5,326 nucleotides of DNA from a bacterium (GTDB lineage: Bacteria; Patescibacteriota; Gracilibacteria; JAUYGZ01; DAOVYC01), in assembly GCA_030635805.1 (NCBI GenBank), contig DAOVYC010000055.1, forward strand, positions 1 through 5,326, in the 5' to 3' direction. Below, one piece after another: positions 1 through 4,261 of the stretch (the first letter of the stretch is position 1; each line of letters starts with the position of its first letter). Below the pieces are notes generated by a model that searched no databases, was not told the origin of the DNA, and worked only from the letters and a program-made list of their open reading frames with translations. A program made the position numbers and the translations under genes.

Positions 1-69
1 ATAGGAATCAGCAACTCAAACTTAAGACATGTAAAATAAAGGATATAACACTGGTCTTAAATTTCTAGA
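1..69. other. Upstream flank, no assignable gene
   Basis: This stretch is too short to assign. Two + strand frames stay open from the window edge: one ends at the TAA at 37-39 and the other at the TAG at 66-68. Either could be the C-terminal tail of an upstream gene, but neither tail has a recognisable motif. A TATAAC at 44-49 could be a -10 box for the glycosyltransferase, but the hexamer 17 bp upstream (CTTAAG) is a poor -35, so no promoter is called. Confidence 0.3.
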
Positions 70-105
70 GCTTACTGCTTATTAGCTTACTGCTTACTAC
101 TTATG
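70..105 (+). repeat. 7-bp repeat array ending in the ATG of the first glycosyltransferase
   Basis: Degenerate heptamers occupy the 33 nt before the ORF. GCTTACT is at 70-76, an 8-nt variant GCTTATTA at 77-84, GCTTACT at 85-91 and again at 92-98, and ACTTATG at 99-105. The last unit contains the start codon at 103-105. Within it, a 13-bp exact direct repeat (AGCTTACTGCTTA) lies at 69-81 and 84-96. There is no purine-rich ribosome binding site between the array and the ATG. Confidence 0.8.
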
Positions 106-1224
106 AATATATTGATAACCCGTTTCCCCTACATTTCCGCTCCCGGCGGAGAAGAATGGCACACTATAGAATTAGCTAAAGCTCTCAAAAAAAAGGGGCA
201 TAAAATATTTTTTATGGGCAGTTGTAATGTCCTTCTTAAAATGTTTGAAAATGAGAATTTCCCCACAAAAAAAATATGGGGCGGAAAAATGGTTGTCACT
301 CCAATTGAATTGATAAAGTTTTTTATCCTCTGGTCTTTCATCTCCTGGAACCTCGGAAGACACTTCAGAAAATTTGTAAAAGAAAACAAAATTACCCATC
401 TCTATTGCCTATCATTAAATGAAAAAATTCTCCTCACTTCAATTGCAAAAAAACTGGGAATAAAAACGGTCTGGGTAGAACATCAACAAATTAGAGGATG
501 GCTCACCAAAAGCCCTTTAAAAAAGATTTATAAAAAATGGTCTAGACACGTAAAAATTATTCCCATTAGTCCTTGGAATAAAAAAAGATTAAAGGAAATT
601 AGCATCAATAAAAAAAATATAATTGAAATACCAAACGGAATCGAGCCCCTTGGAATCAGGAAAGAAAAAAAACATCAAAAGAAGTTCAAGATTGGATGTG
701 CTTCCAGACTTATTCCCAAAAAAGGAATTAATCAGGTTGTTAGGGCCGCCGCAATTCTCGAAGAGGTCAACAAAAATATCTCACTTGATTTTACAATCAT
801 TGGAGAAGGTCCCGAGAAAGAAAATCTAAAACGTCTCGCCAAACATCTCGACCTCAAAAACATTTCTCTACTTGGAAGACTGGAAAGAAATAATTATAAA
901 AAAGAATTTCTCTCTTTTGACATCTTTATCCTTCCTTCCCTGGATAGGTCTGAAACTTTTGGACTGGTTGCCGCTGAAGCTATGGGCTCCGGTATCCCCG
1001 TTATCTTAACCAACGTTTGCGGAATAGCCTACTACCTAAAAAATAAAAAAAACGCCATTATTATTCCTCCCGGGAATAATGTTCTTCTTGCCGAAAAAAT
1101 TTTAGAACTTACCTCCGACAAAAAACTCTATAATAAACTGGTTTCGAATGGGAGGAAAATAGTCCAAAAAAAATTCTCCTTTGATACAATGGTAAACGCT
1201 TACGAAAAAATACTGAAAAACTGA
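103..1224 (+). CDS. Glycosyltransferase family 4 (GT-B fold)
   Basis: A 373-residue retaining glycosyltransferase that should move a sugar from a nucleotide donor to a growing glycan or lipid-linked acceptor on the cytoplasmic side. The N-terminal acceptor domain opens with a beta strand and the GG loop (GGEE, residues 15-18). The hinge carries IPNGIE (176-181). The C-terminal donor domain shows RLIPKKG (202-208, donor phosphate Arg/Lys), IIGEGPE (232-238), and the family E-x7-E signature, with E284 and E292 in SETFGLVAAEAMGSGIPV. Length is normal for the family and the protein looks intact. No signal peptide is seen; the hydrophobic patch around 71-83 is more likely the acceptor domain's membrane-facing surface. 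The ATG at 103 gives the expected N-terminus and is embedded in a repeat array with no Shine-Dalgarno. A second GT4 gene follows after 52 nt, probably in the same operon. Sugar and acceptor cannot be read from the sequence. Confidence 0.93.
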   Translation: MNILITRFPYISAPGGEEWHTIELAKALKKKGHKIFFMGSCNVLLKMFENENFPTKKIWGGKMVVTPIELIKFFILWSFISWNLGRHFRKFVKENKITHLYCLSLNEKILLTSIAKKLGIKTVWVEHQQIRGWLTKSPLKKIYKKWSRHVKIIPISPWNKKRLKEISINKKNIIEIPNGIEPLGIRKEKKHQKKFKIGCASRLIPKKGINQVVRAAAILEEVNKNISLDFTIIGEGPEKENLKRLAKHLDLKNISLLGRLERNNYKKEFLSFDIFILPSLDRSETFGLVAAEAMGSGIPVILTNVCGIAYYLKNKKNAIIIPPGNNVLLAEKILELTSDKKLYNKLVSNGRKIVQKKFSFDTMVNAYEKILKN

Positions 1225-1244
1225 TCCGCGTTCCATTATAACCC

Positions 1245-1279
1245 TTCCTGATTCCTTATTCATTATTCCTTATTCAATG
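1245..1279 (+). repeat. 7-bp repeat array ending in the ATG of the second glycosyltransferase
   Basis: Five heptamers are in perfect register: TTCCTGA at 1245-1251, TTCCTTA at 1252-1258, TTCATTA at 1259-1265, TTCCTTA at 1266-1272, and TTCAATG at 1273-1279. The last unit ends exactly with the start codon. The array fills most of the 52-nt gap after the previous stop at 1224. It contains only one G before the ATG and no ribosome binding site. Confidence 0.85.
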
Positions 1280-2380
1280 AAACTTTTGTTTATCGACCCG
1301 GCCGACATTGTCGGTGGCGCAGAACTATTTACCGCAGACCTGGTCCGGAGCTTGAATAAAAAATATGAAATTCATATTCTTACCGGAGAAAATAGGAAGT
1401 ACCGTAACAAGTTCCCAAAATCAAAAGTTATTTTCCATACTCAAAAACTACCTCGTCTCAAACCAATCTCACCCATCACCGTAGTTAAGTTTTTTTATAC
1501 CAAGAAAAGAATTCAGAAAAAAATCAGGGAAATTAAACCGGATATCATTATCACAAATTCCATCCGCAGTCATATCCTCCTCAGCCCTTTAGCAAAAAAA
1601 ATAAATCTCCCTCTCGTCTGGATAATTCATGACGATACTTTCCCGGCATGGCTCCTTAAAAAACTTATTCATATTCCCAGGAAAATTTTCACCTGCTCGG
1701 GTTTCATAAAAAACCGGGTCCTGGAAAATTCCAAACCGGAATGGAAATCAAAAATAGAAGTGTTGTACAACGGAATCGATCTGGAAAAAATTAAGCGGTT
1801 CAAAATCAAAAAAAATAATTCGAACCAAAAAAATGTTGGCCTGGTGGGCAGGCTTGTTCCCTGGAAGGGACAAGAAACTTTCCTTAGAACCGCAAAGGAA
1901 ATAATAAAAAAAAGGAAAGATATTCATTTTTCGATAATTGGTAAAATCGAAAAAACAAATGAATCTGAAAAATATCTGAAAAAACTCAAGAAGCTAATCG
2001 GCAAATGGAATATTCAAAAAAATGTAACAATCAAAACCAACGTCAAAGACCTCCCTTCGGAAATGCAAAAACTGGACCTTCTTGTCCACGCCTCCCTTAC
2101 TCCAGAGCCGTTCGGTCGGGTAATTATTGAAGCCATGGCTCTCCATATCCCCGTAATTGCCGGTAATCTGGGTGGTCCAAAAGAAATAATTGACGATTGT
2201 GTCGACGGTTTCCTCGTCAACTCCAAAAACATAAAATTACTAATGAAAAAAATAGAACAACTACTGGACGATGAAAAGCTTAAAAAGCTTTTCATCGAAA
2301 ACGCCTACACCAAGATTGAAGAAGAATTCAATCTCCAGCTCATTACTCAGAAATTCGAAAAAGCCATCTCCAGAATCTAG
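1277..2380 (+). CDS. Glycosyltransferase family 4 (GT-B fold), second copy
   Basis: A 367-residue intact GT4 glycosyltransferase, distinct from its upstream neighbour but with the same architecture. The N-terminal loop is VGGAE (12-16), typical of mannosyl/glucosyl transferases of cell-surface glycan pathways. The interdomain region has LYNGID (163-168). The donor domain carries GRLVPWKGQ (191-199), FSIIGK (218-223), and the E-x7-E motif, with E277 and E285 in EPFGRVIIEAMALHIPVIA, then GNLGGPKEII (296-305). It probably works with the preceding enzyme on one polysaccharide or glycolipid, each adding its own sugar; this is inferred from adjacency. The ATG at 1277 starts directly at the conserved first beta strand (MKLLFIDP), which supports this start. 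There is no Shine-Dalgarno, and the start sits in the last unit of a 7-bp array. No terminator is visible after the TAG, so transcription probably continues into the Smr gene. Confidence 0.93.
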   Translation: MKLLFIDPADIVGGAELFTADLVRSLNKKYEIHILTGENRKYRNKFPKSKVIFHTQKLPRLKPISPITVVKFFYTKKRIQKKIREIKPDIIITNSIRSHILLSPLAKKINLPLVWIIHDDTFPAWLLKKLIHIPRKIFTCSGFIKNRVLENSKPEWKSKIEVLYNGIDLEKIKRFKIKKNNSNQKNVGLVGRLVPWKGQETFLRTAKEIIKKRKDIHFSIIGKIEKTNESEKYLKKLKKLIGKWNIQKNVTIKTNVKDLPSEMQKLDLLVHASLTPEPFGRVIIEAMALHIPVIAGNLGGPKEIIDDCVDGFLVNSKNIKLLMKKIEQLLDDEKLKKLFIENAYTKIEEEFNLQLITQKFEKAISRI

Positions 2381-2388
2381 CCCCACTC

Positions 2389-2506
2389 CCTTTTTTTACT
2401 TTTTCCTTTTTACTTTTTCCTTCTTCCTTTTCCCTTCCTTATTCCTAATTCATTATTCCTTCTTCATTTTTCTTTTTTCCTTTTTACTTTTTCCTTTTTA
2501 CTTTTG
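2389..2506 (+). repeat. G-free pyrimidine 7-bp repeat array before the Smr gene
   Basis: The gap after the second glycosyltransferase (2381-2505) contains no G at all. It is built largely of heptamers such as CCTTTTT (2405-2411, 2479-2485, 2493-2499), ACTTTTT (2398-2404, 2412-2418, 2486-2492), CCTTCTT (2419-2425, 2458-2464), CCTTATT (2437-2443) and CATTATT (2451-2457). Register slips by a few nt near 2433-2436. The last unit, ACTTTTG (2500-2506), ends with the TTG start codon of the next gene. The three-unit block at 2398-2418 recurs at 2486-2506 with one difference in 21 positions. The middle units resemble the array before the second glycosyltransferase. Confidence 0.88.
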
Positions 2507-2806
2507 AACAAATACACCCACCTCTCCATTGCGGAAGATGAATTCGACTTTCATAACAAAGGAATTCTCACCGAACTGGATATCCGGGATATGGCTCATG
2601 ATTTCCTCTGGCAAGCTTATCAAAGACATCTCTATAAGGTACGCATTATTACCGGAAAAGGCCTTCACTCAAGTGAAGGACCGGTCATTAAACCAATTCT
2701 CCAGCAATACATCCCCACTCTTCCTTTCGTAAAACAAGTCATCACCGCCAAATACAACGAAGGAGGCTCCGGCGCCCTCGACATTATCTTAGAACAGAAC
2801 AACTAG
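2504..2806 (+). CDS. Small stand-alone Smr-domain protein
   Basis: A 100-residue protein that is almost entirely one Smr (small MutS-related) domain. Smr domains are nucleases acting on branched DNA (MutS2) or on mRNA at stalled or collided ribosomes (SmrB-type); which applies here cannot be told. The LDxH-type motif appears as FDFHNKG (14-20, D15 and H17 present). The second motif is IITGKG (48-53), a TGxG form of the HGxG/TGxG motif. The C-terminal GGSGALDIIL (87-96) is the family's glycine-rich end. Bacterial proteins often fuse this domain to larger parts; here it stands alone. The reading frame begins at TTG 2504, giving a 13-residue lead before the domain. No in-frame ATG precedes the first motif, since the next Met is residue 30, inside the domain. 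The start lacks a Shine-Dalgarno and lies in the last heptamer of the upstream array. The gene converges on the DUF721 gene, with 36 nt between stops and no hairpin visible. Confidence 0.85.
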   Translation: MNKYTHLSIAEDEFDFHNKGILTELDIRDMAHDFLWQAYQRHLYKVRIITGKGLHSSEGPVIKPILQQYIPTLPFVKQVITAKYNEGGSGALDIILEQNN

Positions 2807-2842
2807 TGCCTCATCTCAATAATCCTAAGTGTCCTACGGTTC

Positions 2843-3154
2843 TTACAGATCCTGAGCCTGTTGAACTATCCGAATACTCTTGACCCGATCTTTCCCAAAT
2901 AATTCTTGCAGACTCCTAAGTATAGTATGAAGTGATATTTGTAACTTCTGTGCCGCGGAAGATCCGCTGACGGATACCCAAAGAACATTGTTTTTTAGGT
3001 ATTTTGCCGTTGTTTTACCTGCCAATTTATCTCCACAACACTTTTTTACTACCTCTTCATAGGCATGACACACATGAGCGGCCTCAAACTCACCCTGTAA
3101 ACCATATTTCGCCTCAACCCGTGAAAATACACTCTCTATTGAAGAAACTGCCAT
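2843..3154 (-). CDS. DUF721/DciA-like protein, candidate helicase loader
   Basis: With the start at ATG 3154 this is a 103-residue protein matching the DUF721 pattern. A short N-terminal helix is followed by a helical segment ending in VVKKCCGDKLAGKT (35-48), where a Trp-x-x-Val-Val-Gly core is usual. Then come LWVSVSGSSAAQKLQ (58-72, the conserved beta strand plus helix), a long helix (about 72-87), and a final strand VKSIRIV (91-97). In other bacteria DUF721 proteins (DciA) help load the replicative helicase DnaB, and that role is inferred here. The usual Trp is a Tyr at residue 32, so the match is by overall pattern rather than strict motif. A longer reading from TTG 3205 adds 17 residues, but that TTG coincides with the -35 box of a good promoter, so ATG 3154 is preferred. 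No Shine-Dalgarno is seen. HU lies upstream on the same strand. Confidence 0.68.
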   Translation of the reverse strand: MAVSSIESVFSRVEAKYGLQGEFEAAHVCHAYEEVVKKCCGDKLAGKTTAKYLKNNVLWVSVSGSSAAQKLQISLHTILRSLQELFGKDRVKSIRIVQQAQDL

Positions 3155-3176
3155 AAAACGTAAATAAGAGGTTATA

Positions 3177-3205
3177 ACTATAGGTAAATAGTCTTCTAAA
3201 ATCAA
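3177..3205 (-). promoter_or_regulatory. Probable sigma70-type promoter of the DUF721 gene
   Basis: On the minus strand, TTGATT (3205-3200) is followed after 17 nt by TATAGT (3182-3177). These match the consensus at 4 and 5 of 6 positions with ideal spacing. Transcription would start near 3170, leaving about 16 nt before ATG 3154. This placement makes the upstream TTG reading unlikely to be translated. Confidence 0.5.
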
Positions 3206-3230
3206 AGATTTCCCGTCAAAAGTTCATAAT

Positions 3231-3257
3231 TATGAAGTAACACGTATGAGGTAACAC
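3231..3257. repeat. Two-copy 14-bp tandem repeat
   Basis: TATGAAGTAACAC at 3231-3243 recurs as TATGAGGTAACAC at 3245-3257, a period of 14 with one mismatch in 13 bases. It sits between the DUF721 promoter and the 120-bp palindromic element. It could be a protein binding site pair or a local duplication linked to arrival of the element. Confidence 0.6.
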
Positions 3258-3260
3258 AAA

Positions 3261-3380
3261 AGAGTGTTCAAAAAGTGACAGATGCAAGGCAAAAAGCAAA
3301 TTTTGATCGCAGTGTACACAAAGTACTCGAGAAACAAAATTTGCTTTTTAACGTAGCAGATGGTGCTTTTTCAACACTCT
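3261..3380. repeat. 120-bp near-palindromic dispersed-repeat-like element
   Basis: The ends are perfect 8-bp inverted repeats, AGAGTGTT (3261-3268) and AACACTCT (3373-3380), followed by AAAAAG (3270-3275) against CTTTTT (3366-3371). Deeper in, a 15-bp perfect arm AAAAAGCAAATTTTG (3291-3305) pairs with its complement at 3335-3349. The centre is GTAC (3314-3317), a 5-nt loop, then GTAC (3323-3326). Between the paired blocks the motif CAGATG occurs in the same orientation on both sides (3279-3284 and 3357-3362). No ORF lies inside. From memory, the layout (TTGAAAAAG end, CATCTGC, central GTAC pair, CCTTGCATCTG, CTTTTTGAAC) matches a palindromic repeat scattered through genomes of several phyla; this was not checked. 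It could be a non-autonomous mobile element. No clear target-site duplication is seen. Confidence 0.75.
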
Positions 3381-3383
3381 CAT

Positions 3384-3415
3384 AAAAAAACCACTCTGTT
3401 TTCACAGAGTGGTTT
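3384..3415 (-). terminator. Intrinsic terminator of the HU gene
   Basis: Read on the minus strand, a perfect 12-bp stem (3415-3404 pairing with 3399-3388, core CCACTCTGT/ACAGAGTGG) closes a GAAA tetraloop. It is followed by a run of seven T that overlaps the stem end (3390-3384). It lies 22 nt beyond the HU stop, the classic place and shape for a rho-independent terminator. Confidence 0.92.
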
Positions 3416-3437
3416 ATAGTTACGACACTGGAGGAAA

Positions 3438-3713
3438 CTATCGAACAGCATCCTTAAGACCCTTGCCGGCTTTGAATGCTGGCAATTTCATTGCAGGAAT
3501 CTTGATCTTTTGACTTGGGTTTCGTGGATTAACTCCGGTTCGTGCCGCTCTTTTGCTAACACGGAAAGTACCAAAACCAGTAACAGTTACGGTATCTCCT
3601 TTTTGAAGAGATTTTGTAATGGCACTGAGAACTGCTTCAAGAACATCACCGGCAGTCTTTTTGGTTACACCAGCTGTAGAGGCTGCTGCATTGATTAAAT
3701 CTTGCTTTGTCAT
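3438..3713 (-). CDS. HU family nucleoid DNA-binding protein
   Basis: A 91-residue HU/IHF family protein that bends and compacts DNA as a dimer. The N-terminal helices MTKQDLINAAASTAGV (1-16) and the dimerising helix (about 18-38) lead to the signature GFGTFRVSKRAARTGVNP (46-63). The DNA-binding beta arm contains R58, N62, P63 and R64, the RNP tip with the intercalating proline. The C-terminal FKAGKGLKDAV (80-90) is canonical. Length equals the family's usual 90 residues when started at ATG 3713. Longer readings from ATG 3746 or TTG 3755 add 11 or 14 residues without family support, and those codons overlap the -10 region of a strong promoter. The amino-acid and codon use is less A/T-extreme than in the glycosyltransferases, as expected for an abundant protein. 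It is monocistronic: its own promoter lies upstream and an intrinsic terminator follows. Confidence 0.96.
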   Translation of the reverse strand: MTKQDLINAAASTAGVTKKTAGDVLEAVLSAITKSLQKGDTVTVTGFGTFRVSKRAARTGVNPRNPSQKIKIPAMKLPAFKAGKGLKDAVR

Positions 3714-3744
3714 TGAATATTGGGTTAATGATAAAGCTGAGTCC

Positions 3745-3772
3745 ATTATGTTCAAGACACTCCGTAAGTCAA
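3745..3772 (-). promoter_or_regulatory. Strong sigma70-type promoter of the HU gene
   Basis: On the minus strand, TTGACT (3772-3767) and CATAAT (3750-3745) each match the consensus at 5 of 6 positions and are separated by 16 nt. Transcription would begin near 3738, about 24 nt before ATG 3713, so the upstream ATG and TTG readings would not be transcribed intact. An imperfect inverted repeat with CCCC/GGGG ends (3779-3802) sits just upstream of the -35 and could be an operator. Confidence 0.75.
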
Positions 3773-3844
3773 GAATTTCCCCTTTAAAAAGGCTTTTAGG
3801 GGATTGACTACAAAAATTACTCGAAATAATGGCTTAAACAAGAC

Positions 3845-3889
3845 GAATACTAGTATTCCTTTATTTAAAGCGGTTTTCTGGAGCTTTAA
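3845..3889. repeat. Cluster of adjoining palindromes
   Basis: GAATACTAGTATTC (3845-3858) is a perfect 14-bp palindrome. Directly abutting it, CTTTATTTAAAG (3859-3870) pairs 5 bp around a 2-nt centre. The overlapping TTAAAGC (3865-3871) is inverted again as GCTTTAA (3883-3889) across 11 nt. The cluster could be operator sites in the divergent region. It has no T-run typical of an intrinsic terminator. Confidence 0.5.
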
Positions 3890-3960
3890 TACTACGCAAT
3901 ATTACATAAAAAAGTAAACCCCATTTAACTCCAAAAATACCCCACAATCCCCTTTCTGGG

Positions 3961-4072
3961 ACTTATTACCTATTATTTATTACTTATTACTTATTCTTAG
4001 TTCTTAATCTTGTAATTTTGTAATCCTTTAATTTTGAATCTTGTAATCTTGTAATCTTTTAATTTTGTAATT
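3961..4072 (+). repeat. Repeat array switching from 7-bp to 8-bp units
   Basis: Seven heptamers run from 3961 to 4009, including ACTTATT (3961-3967, 3982-3988, 3989-3995), ACCTATT, ATTTATT, CTTAGTT and CTTAATC. From 4010 the unit becomes an octamer: TTGTAATT (4010-4017, 4065-4072), TTGTAATC (4018-4025, 4041-4048, 4049-4056) and variants CTTTAATT, TTTTAATT and a 7-nt TTGAATC. It belongs in style with the arrays before the + strand genes. Unlike them, it ends about 190 nt before the next gene start. Confidence 0.8.
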
Positions 4073-4130
4073 AGTTTGACGAAATCAGCCAAAAAAACTA
4101 CCCTAAAATAGCGATTTTTTAATAAAAAAG

Positions 4131-4162
4131 TTGTGAACAATCTGTACACAAGTTGTGAACAG
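4131..4162. promoter_or_regulatory. Three DnaA-box-like nonamers
   Basis: Three 9-mers of the form YTGTNCACA lie within 32 bp: TTGTTCACA on the minus strand (4140-4132), CTGTACACA on the plus strand (4142-4150), and CTGTTCACA on the minus strand (4162-4154). The actinobacterial DnaA box is TTGTCCACA and the common one TTATNCACA, so each site is one or two changes away. Equivalently, AGTTGTGAACA is repeated exactly at 4129-4139 and 4151-4161, 22 bp apart, which places both copies on nearly the same helix face. The sites could bind DnaA or an unrelated regulator. Confidence 0.4.
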
Positions 4163-4261
4163 AAATTGAGATTATCTTTTGCTTAAGAAAAATAAGCTGA
4201 TAAAAACAAAAAATAAATTTGATCTATATTTTTATTCAATCTAGAAAAAAAATCTAATCAC

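Larger units (their letters stand above)
3773..4261. other. 489-bp A+T-rich divergent intergenic region
   Basis: It lies between the HU promoter and rsmH, which are transcribed away from each other. No convincing protein gene was found on either strand. Contents from left to right: a CCCC/GGGG imperfect hairpin (3779-3802), adjoining palindromes (3845-3889), a mixed stretch (3890-3960) in which nothing is recognised, a 7-mer/8-mer repeat array (3961-4072), an 11-codon TTG reading frame (4076-4111), DnaA-box-like nonamers (4131-4162), and an A/T-rich leader before the rsmH ATG. No strong + strand promoter for rsmH could be picked: TTGATC (4219-4224) with TAGAAA 17 nt later is the best candidate and is weak. 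Confidence 0.7.

Noticed and set aside
129..399. Minus-strand open frames of 75 and 86 codons inside the first glycosyltransferase
   Set aside because: They lie wholly within a gene with full GT4 motifs, show no recognisable domain, and are the antisense by-product of its A/T-rich codons.
2014..2295. 93-codon minus-strand frame in the second glycosyltransferase
   Set aside because: It is antisense to the conserved donor domain with its E-x7-E motif, has a Ser/Phe-rich sequence and no domain.
2271..2507. 78-codon + strand frame across the second glycosyltransferase end and the pyrimidine tract
   Set aside because: Its C-terminal half is a Phe/Leu/Ser run that is only the translation of the G-free repeat, and it overlaps the real gene in another frame.
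3261..3415. Reading the 120-bp palindrome as part of the HU terminator
   Set aside because: The terminator is complete by itself (12-bp stem, GAAA loop, T-run at 3384-3415), and the palindrome has internal same-orientation motifs that do not form one continuous stem.
3961..4072. CRISPR array
   Set aside because: Units are 7-8 bp, contiguous and degenerate, with no spacers and no cas genes nearby.
4076..4108. Promoter for rsmH using TTGACG at 4077-4082
   Set aside because: No acceptable -10 hexamer lies 16-18 nt downstream; the nearest A/T-rich one is about 21 nt away.
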